Below the pieces are notes generated by a model. It did not search any database. It was given only the letters and a program-made list of their open reading frames with translations, and had not been told where the DNA came from. A program made the translations under genes and the position numbers. Shown here one piece after another: positions 50,255 to 61,687 of a stretch of 64,000 nucleotides of DNA; positions within the stretch are counted from its first letter, which is position 1, and each line of letters begins with the position of its first letter. This DNA comes from Nitzschia sp. DOCU1 (taxonomy: Eukaryota; Bacillariophyta; Bacillariophyceae; Bacillariales; Bacillariaceae), in contig OX595986.1 of NCBI GenBank assembly GCA_951394045.1, positions 186,001 through 250,000 of the forward strand, in the 5' to 3' direction.

Positions 50255-52765
50255 TCAGCGGTGCTGCGGCAAGAACGAAGAACCTCGGAGAGCCAAAAGG
50301 GCATCAACATCGTCGCTTTGGGGACTGGTGGTAGTAGCAGGCTCAGATCCTGATGCGATCCTGCTCGTCGTCTTCGCTTCCTGATAGTACTGCTGCTCGT
50401 CCTGGGGACTATCCTCTTGCCGCATCTTTTTGTGCTTCTTCTTGTGCTGGCGATGCTTCTGCTCCTTCTTCCCTGACGTTTTCCCCTCCTCATCTGTCTC
50501 GATGGAACTACTACTGCTGCTAACACTTCCACTTCTGTTCCTCTTCTTGTTGTTGTTTTTGGATACAAACTGTTGCTTTCTGGGCGCAGGTCCTCCTCCC
50601 GCTCCTCTGCTATTCGATATTCTGCCGCCTGCTGAGAGCAACAGTTTTGCTTTTGTTGTTGGTGGGACTGCTGCGTCTTTCCTAGTACTATCACGATGAC
50701 CGTCTAGTACTAGCGACGTCTGATGCTGAGCATGATGAAGGTATGCTGTTGCTGTGTCGACAAGCAGGGGACCGACCACCGTAGCTTTGTGCTGCGGCGC
50801 GGGGAGCTTCTGGTGCTGCTTTATCTCATCCTCTTCGTCGGCTTCCCCTCCTGCTGCTGCAGCAGCAGCTCCAGGTATGGTTGATGATCGTGGGAGGAAC
50901 AAATCCCCATGTTGCCGCTGCTGTTGCACAACATCTACTAGGTGTTTCTGCCCCCCTTCCTGTTCTGCTTGGCGCCGCTGAAGTTCCAAAATAGGAAGCG
51001 TAGTACTACTGCCACCAGCGTAGTAGTATGGATGATGATAACCCCCCGTTGTTGCTGCCGCACTAGTAGTAGTAGTACTACTAGTACCCTCACGATCTAG
51101 CCTTTCAAGGTGTGTGATGATTTCTTGTCTCCTCTGCTCCAGTAGCGCCAGCTCAAGACCAACCGCTTGGATTGCACCCTCCGTTCTTTGTTGTTGGCCA
51201 CCGAACAAAGCGAGACTGGGAACAGAAAACCGCCCTAGTGCTTGTCCTCTCCCAGGCATAGCTGTTTCACCGGGAAGGAATGACGAACCCACCAGAGATA
51301 TTCCACCGCCGCGAGGACCAGCACGAGCATGACCAAACCGCTCGCCCCTAAGGCCATGGAGACGTTGTTGCTGGGAGGCAACAAGGAAAGAAGAAGATGG
51401 GGATGGCGCCGGATATGCTGCACGAGCTAGAGAGGAAGAGGATCCGCCCTCTCTTTCGGCTGCCGCATCATGTTCCACTGCGGATGACTTACGAGCTGTT
51501 GTCGAGAAAGAAGAAGAAATGGATCTCTCTGGTGCGCTTGGTTCGAGGCGCTGCATCATGGTTGAAGCTTCGCTGCCAGAATTGCCGAAGAGCAGTAATT
51601 GGGCCGCTGTGTGGATGCCCCATCGAGGGATTGTGGGGCCCACCACCATCGCCTTCCTTTGCTCCTGGAGGTGTGTTTCTTCTTGCTGAAGGTCATGTGT
51701 GCTAGCATCTCTTCCTCGTACTTTCTCTGCTCCTGCTCCTGATAGTATATTGCTGTCACCACCGTCATAGTACTCGACATCGGCGGCCTGCTGCTGTTTA
51801 CTTTCTGCATCTTTGGTATCCTTTTGCGCGGATGCTGATTCAGGCAGAGCATTCTCTCGACTCATGGCGTAGAAGTTCGGACACGCCGCTTCGTCGTCTA
51901 CCGGACGATTCTTTCGCTCAAGAATATCGGTTTGCGTTAAGCGTTTCATTTTCTTGCAAAGATGCGGCATCCCCCTGAGGAACAGTTCATGATAGTACGA
52001 GTTGTAGTCGCTCCCTTGAGTAACGCGCTGAAACCCCCAACCATTGACTATTGTTTAAGAAGGGAGCAGCGCAAAAATAAAAAAAGGTCGTCAGGAGAAC
52101 AGCAGCAGAGCACAGGAGCTAATATCGACGAGCACGAGGAATCATACTCATTCTTCTTTCTTCCCCACGCCCTTGATGAGGAGATCGTCTCGTTCGTTGT
52201 CCACCTTCTTACCTTGACGGGCAAAGCTAGAGTATCGCACATGCCGAAAGAAGATTGGAATCACTTTCTCTTCGAAGGCTTTTTGTTGAAGAATGCGCCA
52301 TGATCTCCCGTGAGGCAACCATGCGATAATGTCTTGGTATTCTGGATGCGACAAAATCATGTGAAGCTTGACCGGGAAGGTAGGCTCATATGAAGAATTT
52401 TTCCTGGCGGAATCTTTGGCCCCACTACGGCCCTTAGCAGTACTAGAGGCATCACCCTCCTCTATGGACGAATCCAGCGGATCGGCGTCACCAGCACTTG
52501 ACACAACAACACCAACATCAAGGGGTTTCTTCACCACGACAGATTGTTCCGTCCACTTTAATCCTTGCTTGCTCTTTTTATTTCGCGGGGGGGTGTTCTT
52601 CTCGGCAGCATCAGCAACCCCCACCGCAACCTGTCTTGTCTCCGAAAGCGAAGCCGCCGCCGACGAAAGCGGTACTTGCCTGGCCTCACGATCCCCCGCC
52701 CCGGCTACTCGAGTATCCCCGGTGCCATCAGCATCATCAAAAGGCGGTTTTACTTCCTGGCTCAT
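50255..52765 (-). CDS. heat-shock-factor-type transcription factor
   Basis: Two exons: 52765-52213 and 52047-50255, split by a 165-nt GT-AG intron; 781 aa. The intron interrupts the DNA-binding domain, which only becomes complete on splicing: FPVKLHMILSHPEYQDIIAW (about 130-149), GRSWRI, PIFFRHVRYSSFARQ, then VNGWGFQRVTQGSDYNSYYH, ELFLRGMPHLCKKMKR. These match the HSF fold, including the SSFxRQ-NxxGF recognition helix region and the YYHE-FLRG end. The rest is Gln/Ser/Gly/Ala-rich low complexity with short helices (LELALLEQRRQEIITHLERL near 480) and a basic stretch (KEQKHRQHKKKHKKMRQ) that may be a nuclear signal. HSF-type factors are numerous in diatoms; the target genes cannot be inferred. 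Confidence 0.88.
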
Positions 52766-54092
52766 ATTACTTCCGACAATAACGATAAGAAGAAAGAGCC
52801 GGCGCCGACAAGGAAAAGGCGACTTTCCGGCGCTCCCAAGCGGTTGATGCAGTGGGTCAGTCTCCGGCTGCTCCCGCCGAGTGGTTAAAGGAGATTTTGC
52901 CGGCCTCTTTGTCTTGCTACCGGGATTTCGGAAATGGCACTGGTTTCAGGACAGGAGGGAATGACTTGCTGAAAGGAACGGAGCGAGGAAGTGGCAAGGT
53001 CGAATAACATTGCTTCTGCTACGTGTACGCTCTCTTTTTGTGGGCGCCGCACGAATTATTCGCCGGATAGAGAGTGCGGGGCCCTTTCTGTGCTTTCTGA
53101 TTAGATGCACTCATGAGGTGTTTTTATGGACGCCGCCACCAAGAACTTGGATACCGGGTATGGGGGATCGGGGCTATTCTTACAGTAGCTTTCGTATCAC
53201 TCTATGCATTCTCAGAGAGGGTAGGCTTCTTCGCACCACCATCGGCACTAATGTTGGGATACTTCTCGCGAAAATGCCATTCTTCCATTTACTGCGCCTT
53301 CGTCAGTGGGAATGGAAAATAGCATAGAAACTTCGCAGGAGGCTATTTGCGTCGAAACAAAGGGTGGTGGTGAATTGACGGCTGTCTAGCGCAAAGAGTT
53401 CAATTAGCGCGCTCGCCGGCAATTTTAACGACTAAAGTGTAACGATGCATACTTAACGCAATGCCTTTGGTTCTCACGAACGATTCGGTTTTGGTGGTAC
53501 CATAATTCAGGTGTTGATTGAGCGAAATCCCCGCATAGTGCACACTGGAGTCCACTGTTCGCAGTAGACCCTCTCACGCCGATTTCAGGATCAACATATC
53601 TCCATTTAAAGAAACCATGAGGCGCATACTTAACCCCCTTTGGCAAAGCGCTTTTCGCCCTTCAATTCACGAATAAGCTCTTCCGCGCAGAGGCGAGGCC
53701 TCATTTCCCAAAATTGGGCGCCGCGCGATAACTCGTGTTATCCGAGTGTATTTTTATTTTTGCGTACAAAACGAGTTATCTTGGATGCGCCCGATTTTTG
53801 GAAATGAGGCCTCGCCTCTGCGCGGAAGAGCTTATGAATGTTCGACGGCGAATGAGGCGAGGCATGCCAGGCTCGAGCGCATACCGTTCCGTGCGCCGGG
53901 CGTTGCAACTATCGCCAATCGCCCGTCACACCCACAGACAGATAGCTACCAAAACGTAACAGCACCATTTGTCTTATTTCAACGCTCGCCAATTGACCCA
54001 AGCCCAAGCCTTTGGTGAAGCTTATTAACCTTCTTTTCAAAGACGGGACCTATTAGATATCCAAGAAACACCAGTGACGAATAAAAGCGACC
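52766..54092. other. 1.3-kb intergenic region with a long inverted repeat
   Basis: No gene supported; small ORFs at 53010-53327 and 53425-53646 lack recognisable domains. The hairpin-forming repeat at 53673-53835 lies in its second half. Confidence 0.5.
53673..53835. repeat. inverted repeat with about 64-bp arms
   Basis: The left arm (53673-53735) and right arm (53772-53835) are reverse complements with few mismatches. The outer 28 bases, from ATAAGCTCTTCCGCGCAGAG through GCGAGGCC, match perfectly, and GATAACTCG closes the inner end. The 36-bp loop is AT-rich. This is a potential hairpin or a small foldback mobile element; no transposase or clear target duplication is seen. Confidence 0.9.
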
Positions 54093-54815
54093 ATGGGAGG
54101 AAAATGGTGGCAAAAATCCAGTACTAAAGGCAAGCCCGTAGCAGTTGCTACCCCCGTCGACATGGATTTTTCAAGCGGCAACTATGCAGTGGCACCCCAT
54201 GGGCAGTTCAATCAAGTGGATGCAGAAATTTACCGACTTCAAAGTATGGGTAATCGTTCCTGCCTACATAAAATTTTTCTCATGGTCAACATCTTGGCTG
54301 GGTTGACCGGAGTCAACAACATCATGGCACAAATCGTGGCCTTGAGGTTCGACGGGAATAAACCCGTGGACGTGGTGATGCGTCTTTATATGATTGGATT
54401 TTGCGTGCTGGTTGTTCTGATAGAAATGGAACGCACCCCAATCGTCCGGGAATCCTTCGTTCTATCAAATTGGTTTTGTCGCGGAATTTTCTATACTTTC
54501 TTAGGAGCCTTGGCCCAAGATCTGTTCGATGTTGGCTACGACAATCGATATCGAAGCTATTACAACAATCGATACAGTAGCTATGGAAGCTCAAATTACA
54601 ATGGATATTCAGGGCCCCGCATGCCAACCACTGAGGACTATGCCGAGTGGTATGTTTGGTTGAACGGCGCCGTCATGTTCCTGGTCGGTTGTGTGTATAT
54701 GATCATGGGGGCCTTGTGTTTACAACAAAAGTTGCAACAATTACGACAAGAATATTCTACTCAGCCACAACAGCTGCCGCAGCAACATGGTGGCGTACCA
54801 GTGTCAGTTTGGTAA
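54093..54815 (+). CDS. COPI-associated/TVP15-like four-pass membrane protein
   Basis: 240 aa, single exon. Four hydrophobic segments are visible: IFLMVNILAGLTGVNNIMAQ, VVMRLYMIGFCVLVVLIEME, WFCRGIFYTFLGALAQDLF and WLNGAVMFLVGCVYMIMGAL. The order (NI in TM1, R-x-Y and E at the ends of TM2, RG-x-FY-x-FLG in TM3) resembles the COPI-associated/TVP15 family of Golgi membrane proteins. Between TM3 and TM4 is a Tyr/Asn/Ser-rich loop (YDNRYRSYYNNRYSSYG) that is unusual for the family. The C-terminal tail is Gln-rich. A Golgi or trafficking role is inferred from the fold only. Confidence 0.6.
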   Translation: MGGKWWQKSSTKGKPVAVATPVDMDFSSGNYAVAPHGQFNQVDAEIYRLQSMGNRSCLHKIFLMVNILAGLTGVNNIMAQIVALRFDGNKPVDVVMRLYMIGFCVLVVLIEMERTPIVRESFVLSNWFCRGIFYTFLGALAQDLFDVGYDNRYRSYYNNRYSSYGSSNYNGYSGPRMPTTEDYAEWYVWLNGAVMFLVGCVYMIMGALCLQQKLQQLRQEYSTQPQQLPQQHGGVPVSVW

Positions 54816-55990
54816 TGGATTAAGAGGAACTCTACCAGAACACAGGCGGTGCCAGCATTGATAAATCTCCAATTGAAGATCAATCAACGCCTACCCCTTG
54901 TTCCCAATATTGTACATACATTCTTGAGTTCTGCCTACTAGTTATTTGAAGATTTGTTTCTACATGCGTACTGTACACGTATCAGTCTACGCCTCCGATT
55001 TAACTGTTCTCCCAGCGATCCACCAGTCATTGGATGATTCTTGTTGATGACGCGAGTATTCTCTCGACGACTTGAACAAGGTGAAGCAAACGAAACCGCG
55101 TTGAGAAGAAGCCTTTTCTTCTGGACGGGTACGCATAAAGATCGTTTTTGTTGCCATCCGAGGAGATCGTCTTCTTAAAAGAGCTCGTCGTCGTCGTCCA
55201 GGTTGACGGAATCATGACGTCGTGGAAGGAGCCAGGAAGAAGAAGCCGCGTCGTGGTGTTGAGCTATCCACGAACAGCTACTACTATGAGCAGCGTTTGT
55301 TAACCGACTGTGGTGCGTTTGAGTGATTGCGCTCAAATTGAGAGCGTGCCATCATTCTGGCTGAAAGACGACGCATGTCATCATTGCCCTCTACAACTAC
55401 TAGCAGCGGTGCGGCACTTGTCCTTCCTAGTAGAAGCGCCGATAGCTAGGTCTTCCTCTTGTTGTTCCTGATTCAACTAGCGCCAGTCGAAACGAAAAGA
55501 AGTAGAACCGCTAATAATCTCGTCTTTCTTTTATTCAAACACCCGATTATTCTCTAGAGAGCGTTTTGCAATCGCCTTGTCGCAATTCATCCGATGGGTG
55601 CGAGGATTTGTGGCACGATACAGTCAGTACAGCCACTACCTTGCTATGCCCCTCGACGAAGGCTTTATTTATCCTTCAAGCCTCCTATCGCCCCTCTCGG
55701 GCTCCCTGCCAAGCGTCGCAAGAGGGCATATACCCAAAGAAAAATACTATATTCATTCGTTAATGATTGCATAAGTGTGGGGTATATGCCATTTCATATC
55801 ACTTTATTCATTCCTGTATATTTGTAATAGGTTCAAATGAGTGGATTTTAAAGCGAAAGTTAGCGAGCCAGCAGGATCGCAAGTTCGAAGTACCCTCATA
55901 AATCTGTCGGAGGCAATCACTTTCTCTGTATTTGAGTGAACAGACATCACTTGCTTCCACTCCACTCCATTATTCCCAAACATCATCACC
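54816..55990. other. 1.2-kb intergenic region
   Basis: No gene supported. It must contain the promoter of family member D in its right end. Confidence 0.5.
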
Positions 55991-57750
55991 ATGAAAGTCG
56001 TCGTCTCTTTGGCTGCTACTGCTGCTTTGCTGAGCAGCAGTGCTCATGGAGTCCGCGTGCCCCGAAGCGTTGTGGAGCACAACATGATCCTGAAGGAGCT
56101 CCCTGACTCGGGAGAACCCTGGCAAACTCTGCCCAATGGCATCGAGGCCCAACCAGCCGCCAATCTCTCGCCACTTGCCCAAGAACATTTTCGTCGATTG
56201 ACACAAATCGATCCTTACGAGAAGATGTTTTTGGATGGAGGAGAAACCCAGTACGATGAGTACGCTCAAGCGTGGAGAGTCCTGGGATGGTACATTGATT
56301 GCACCTACGCTGGCGATCGCCGAGCACTAGGTGAGGATGCGGGCTGCAAACGCTTTTTGCTGTGGGCTGCGGTAAGTATGAATTGTTGTAGATGTCATCT
56401 TCGGGGGACGTCGTCTGACTTGATCCATTCGTTGCTTGCCGCATCATGCAGTACGTCGATCAGGAATACTCGGGCAACGGCGTTGGCGAGTACATGTACT
56501 ACGATCGCAAAAGCAACAGGTGGAATGATGAAACGTGTGCCTATAGCAATAGCACTCGGTGTGTGAAAATGGACTGCCACTTGCCCGACACTTCGTTCAG
56601 TCTGCTGGGCTTCTTTAAGGAACCCAACCACGGAGATTGGATGGAGCAGCTCTTCAAACACGAAGGAGACTGCGTGTGGACTGATGAAGAGTATCAATTC
56701 ATGCAGGAGCATCGAGATATGTGGCCTGACGGCTGCACTGCAACTGGCCAAACCGTGACGGACGGTAAGGAAACGGTATCACTATACTACGACATTATGC
56801 CGTTGCCCTATGGCGAAATGACCATTGGGCTTTACACGGACGCGAACTGCATTCAAGCGTACGAGGGAACAGTCACTATGGAAGACGTCGCTCGTGGAAT
56901 GGTTTGTGGTGGGGACGGAGGCGATGATGGGGATGCACTTTGTGCCACTGGAAAATCGAACTACAACGACGCCAAGACGGCGGCAGGTTATAGTTCTGAT
57001 GGCGATGACCACGACGATGAGCGCAATATGTGGGCTTTTGTCTCTAACATGGATACATGGAATAGCGGCTTCGATATCTGGAAGCAATGTCAGCCCTGCA
57101 AAACGTATGATCTCACCAATGTTGTGGCAGGGTGGAACTACGTGGCCAATGCCAATGGAAATCGATATTACAAAAATGGAGGACGAAGTCTAGCTGAAGG
57201 CGAGGATGAGGACGCATTCCACTGCAACGAGTAAGTACTACTAATCTCTCTCTCCACTTTGTCGTCGAACCAGCCACGCCCAACCCATTTCTTTTTGTTG
57301 CTTTTCTCCTCGGCCTGAAAATCACAGTGCTGCTGGATATGACAATGTGAATCAGGTACGCACGCGAGGATCTCTGTAGTTGGAGGAAGAATCCACAACA
57401 CATCTCACTCCTTCTTCTTCACACAGTGCATGAAATTCCGAACGAAAACCGAGATGATGACGGCAAAGTTCACCGACGTCGAAGCAGCAGCTATTCAAGG
57501 AACGATTGCGACTGTCCAACTTCCTTGGTTCGGGGGAAGTAGTGGTGCATCATACTTTGGGAAGAGTATGATGGCGAAGTCTTCCGATAGGTTAGCTCTT
57601 GTGTCAGCGTACACCATGTTGGGGGTGTCGGCGATTCTCTTTGGAGCATCACTTTTCCGTTGGAATGCCATGCGGGACGAAGCTGCTGAGGACGAAGATG
57701 AAACAACCAAGAAACCGCTTTTTACAGCCCCAGAAGGTGTAGTGGCCTAA
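55991..57750 (+). CDS. family member D: secreted type I membrane protein
   Basis: Four exons: 55991-56371, 56452-57230, 57328-57355, 57427-57750; 503 aa. Introns of 80, 97 and 71 nt are GT-AG. Exon 3 is a 28-nt microexon (rest of Asp, then AAGYDNVNQ) created by an intron absent from the other members. The landmarks are intact: signal peptide (VVVSLAATAALLSSSAHG), LPDSGEPWQTLPNG, LSPLAQEHFRRLT, FLDGGETQYDEYAQAWR, YVDQEYSGNGVGEYMYYDRK, CVKMDCHLPDTSFSLLGFFK, WMEQLFKHEGDCVWTDEEYQ, CQPCKTYDL and CMKFRTKTEMMTAKFTDVE. A membrane segment (MLGVSAILFGASLF) and an acidic tail ending PLFTAPEGVVA close the protein. It is the shortest in exon 2, with a Gly/Asp-rich loop. Function unknown. Confidence 0.85.
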
Positions 57751-58469
57751 GGATTTGTGAGTGAAGAGCCCATTTTGTTATTTTAGGATAACCACAGCCA
57801 GTCGGTTGATGCCAAGACTCAGCTCTATTGTGGCAGGGCGCGAGGCGACCCACTGCGTAGAGTTTATCATAATAACAGGACAGTTTACCGTACATTAATA
57901 ATAGTATTTTGTGTGGAATTGGTGGCTTGTTTCCCGAGGCTCGGTACTACCATAGGAGCAACGTGTCAATCTCGTCGCAGTCGTTCATTTTTTCGTTCGG
58001 TCCCTTGGTCGAGGAAGTACTTTGCAGTATCTACAGCAGGGTTTTAAAAGCAAAGGCATAGAACCGAGCGCAGTGACAGTACCGTCAGTCAAAATGCCAG
58101 GGTCCGGCGTGGCAGAGTTCGTCTTGTGCATTTAAATGCTAGAGCTTCGAGTGGGATCCGAATGTAAAGGAAGGAAGAGTGTGGCACGACTTTCACACTC
58201 AGGACAGGTCTATGGCCCAATCCACTTCACCATTCTAAAAGAAGGAACCAAAAAATACCCAACCACTGCTGTTTCTTCGTAGCACCACCGTCGCGAATGC
58301 AATCTTTAATTTATTACAACTAGCACATGTATTATCTGTCCTGTAGGCCAAACGAGAGGGTGCACCTAGGAAAACTTGATTTTGCGACATGAACATGATC
58401 ATTGTCAAACGTTATTGTTCGTCGAATGGAACACAAATTATGTCGCTTCCCTCACTGTTTGTTTGTCTA
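57751..58469. other. intergenic, between converging 3' ends
   Basis: About 720 bp separating members D and E, which converge here. No gene supported. Confidence 0.6.
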
Positions 58470-60684
58470 CTAACTAATGGTGATAAGCGCTTCTCGCGGG
58501 GGGTACTGCGCTTCAGTGGGGTACGGCGTCCGCAGTAAAGGCTCGGCGTTGGCCTTCCATTCTTCCCTGGCATTTCTGTACTTCCAAAGCGCGTGCACAA
58601 AGAGGACAAACGACGCTGCCAGGGTGATCCCCGATAGAAGCGCACTTGTTTGGTCGTTACTTCGGTCATAAAGACCCTTTCCAAAGGCAACCTTGTCACG
58701 AGTGTTGATGCCAGGAACGTACACTTTGGTTATAGTACCCTGAAAATGGAGCAAATAAGAGATTGTGGAGGAAGCAACGTCATCGATGAGTAATGAGCGA
58801 CGCACATTAAACATTGTTATCAAAATTGAGCCGTACCTGATTTCCAGCGAGCTCGACGTCCTTTGGTAAATACAAGAAAAAGGAGTGCAGCTGATGAGTA
58901 CATTGCGACACAACAAAGCCTCACACGTTGTTAACGTCGACTTGTCGCATCGGCAACATTCGCGTCCCTATCTTACCTGGTAAGTCGCTGTCATCATCTG
59001 TGTCTTGTACGCGAATTTCATGCACTGGTTGAAGAAAGCAAGCAGTCAGTCGGTCAGTCTGCAGTCATTAATGATGTACAACGTGGTTTGAAGGAAAGTA
59101 TACGTACCTGATTCACATTGTTATAATCAGCGTCGTCGTGGCAGTGGAATGTATCATCATAATAATCATCATCGGCGGTCTCGTCGTTTTCGTTATAGCT
59201 AGAGCCTTGGTAGCGGTACGCCGAGTTGTATTTGTACCGGTCGCCATTACCATTCTTCGTATAACCCTTTCCAGCAACGACATTCGTCAAATCATAAGTC
59301 TTGCAGGGTTGGCACTGCTTGAACACATCAAAAGCAGCGTTCCAAGCTTTCAAGTGGTCGTCCAAACTCCAAATGTTGTTCACGATATCATCCCTTATGC
59401 GATCCTGGTCCTCTTCATCGTCGTTGTTTCCAGAGCTCGTTGTATTGTAAACCGTATTGAAGTAATACAAAAAGTCGGTATTGCCCGTCTGGCACATGGT
59501 TGCGGTGACATTTTGTCGTTGTTCATAATAATAGTCGTCGCGAAGGTACAGATGAACGTATCCACCGCAGACCATTTCCCGCATGACTTCTTCCACGGTC
59601 TTGCGTCCTTTATATTCTTCAACGCATCCTGTGTCGGTATACAACCCAAGACTCATTCCTCCATAACGAGTTGGCTTGATGGCATAGCGGATCGTATTTC
59701 CGGTGGACTCGTCGGTAAAGATCGTGTCTTGACATCCTTCTGGCCAGGCTTGACGATCTCCCTGCATGAAGCGGTACTCTGTATCGCTCCACACACAATC
59801 ACCTTGGTGTTTAAACAATTGATCCATCCAATCATCATAATTGGGCTCTCGAAAGAAACCCAACAGGGTAAAGTGCGACTCTGGAAGATGACAGTCCATC
59901 TTAACGCATCGAGTGCTCTTGCCGTACTTGCAGGCGGTGTCGTCCCACGAGTTACTTTGTCGATCAAAGTACTGATATTCCCCAATACCATTGCCAGAGT
60001 AGTTCTCATCAACGTACTGGTAGAAGAAGAAGAAGAAGAAGAAGAAGAAGAAGAAGAAGAAGAAGAAGAAGAAGAAGAAGAAGAAGACAATGTGAGCGAG
60101 AATGTGGAGATTTCTTCAACGGTTGGTGATGCGACTATCGAACTTACGGCAGCCCAAAGGAGAAAGCGTCGGCAACCCTGGTTTAGGGCGGCATAGCGGT
60201 CTCCTTCATCGGCCACGTCTGGGTCCTCATCTTGGTCCCCCTGATCATGCTCATCCTCCTCATTATTATTGCTCGTCTGCCACCAGCAAGAACCATAATA
60301 AGGATCACAATAATCACAATCAATGTACCAGCCGAGGGCTCTCCATGCTTGTGCGTATTCATCATAGTAGGTTTCTGCTCCGTCGACAAAGAGTTTATAG
60401 TAAGGAGATTCTTCTTTGCCCATGAAGTCGTTACTGCCGGTAGTTTCTCCTGTCAAACGTCTCAAGTGTTCTTGGGCGAGAGGACTCATCTCCGACGACG
60501 CTGGCTGAAACTCGGTGCCATCTTTCAGAGTTGTCCAGGGCAAGCCTGTATCGTAGCGGTCCTTGACATCTTTGCCAATCACGGTGCGGGGCCCATTCCT
60601 GGCCTTGGCGGCTGCCGTCGACAATGTTGAGGCTGCCAATAAGGAAACTGATTTCAGCATTAACGAGTTCTTCTTTGGTGTCAT
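58470..60684 (-). CDS. family member E: type I membrane protein with a 24-nt microexon
   Basis: Five exons: 60684-60148, 60016-59108, 59024-58977, 58860-58837, 58739-58470; 595 aa. All four introns are GT-AG (131, 83, 116, 97 nt) and the joined frame is open. Exon 1 has a signal peptide, LPWTTLKDGTEFQPASSEMS, LVGETTG-type linker, FVDGAETYYDEYAQAWRALG and an acidic insert before CRRFLLWAA. Exon 2 has YVDENYSGNGIGEYQYFDRQ, CVKMDCHLPESHFTLLGFFR, WMDQLFKHQGDCVWSDTEY and CQPCKTYDL. The conserved C-terminal region is cut into three: CMKFAYKTQMMTATYQ, the 8-codon microexon DVELAGNQ, and GTITKVYVPG onward with a membrane segment (SGITLAASFVLFVHALW). The tail is longer than in A-D. Intron 1 has an expanded TTC tract before its acceptor. 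Confidence 0.82.
60022..60087. repeat. GAA/TTC microsatellite, about 22 units, inside intron 1 of member E
   Basis: Perfect AGA/GAA run on the plus strand. On the transcribed strand it is a TTC tract ending directly before TACCAG and the exon 2 start, so it forms the polypyrimidine tract of that 3' splice site. Confidence 0.95.
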
Positions 60685-61687
60685 GGTTATTTTCGATAGG
60701 ATGTTGTTTCAACTGATCGAGAAACGAGGTTTTTGAGAGTATGGCGACAAGTGATGTGGTGCTGGATGCTGTTGGAAGCAAATTGCAAAATACTTTGCTT
60801 TGTGCGCATGCGGGCTCCATGGGTCACACACATTTTTGGCACGTCATGGGCCATGTGGAAGGGTGCGCGCGGAAGGCTGTATGGGCGTCGCCGCCTTAAA
60901 GCCCGATAAAGGAAAATTCGTTCATGTGTGCACACGCGATCCGGCAGAAAACGCTAGTGCTGCGCCGTAGACACCGAGGACTTCCGGCTACTTTCCTTCC
61001 GTTGAATTCGCCAGTCGAGAGAGCCCTGCACACTACCGGTACTCTAGAGCCGAAAAGGTTACGTATGCCAATCCCCAACGGCTTCTGTATCGGCCCTACC
61101 GGTAGATAGCCGAAAGAGTATGATACAGTATTCTCTGCCTTCCCGTCAAAAGTTGATGGGTGCGCTGTGTCAAGCTGGGGAGAAATCCAAGACTCGATCG
61201 CGTACGCACGGGCACACTATTTACTTATGAAAACTTGATGCCAAGGAAAAAGCAATATATGCATGCCGCCACCTATCAGGTGAAGCTATGTATTTTCAGC
61301 CAGTAGTGGGCCTGACCACCTGCTACTGCTGCTATTCTGCAATGCGAGTACTAGTTGTAAGCAGTGCAGCATGTTATTGCAATTTGTCTCATTCTTGTTG
61401 GAAATCTAATGGTGCTAGCTAGTGATTCGATTGCCCCTCAAGCGAGATTCCAGGGTATGTCGTGGATTCATCCAATGCGATGGTATTGACTCGAGGGAAG
61501 AAACTACTGATGATGATAGATATTTGCACTAGAAGCTTGTCTTTACCATATTTTCTGCAACTATTGATGACAAATCACTCTGTAGCTGGTCCAAAATTTG
61601 GCCTCGATGGAAGGCCATGGATGTTTTGGCAGTTATTGTCTGAGAGATCAAGAAATGGCGATAATGTAGTAGAATCCTTGTCGAATG
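60685..61687. other. 1-kb intergenic region
   Basis: Between members E and F on the same strand. It has two TACCGGTA palindromes (61034, 61097). No gene supported; ORFs at 61462-61761 are antisense or random. Confidence 0.5.

Noticed and set aside
53425..53646. 73-aa ORF with CALC motif
   Set aside because: Looked like a Cys module at first, but it is too short and lacks flanking signal, membrane or repeat sequence.
59653..60684. 343-aa ORF with a long poly-Ser run in member E
   Set aside because: The poly-Ser is the TTC intron read in another frame, and the sequence after it leaves the family's frame. The spliced model fits the paralogs.
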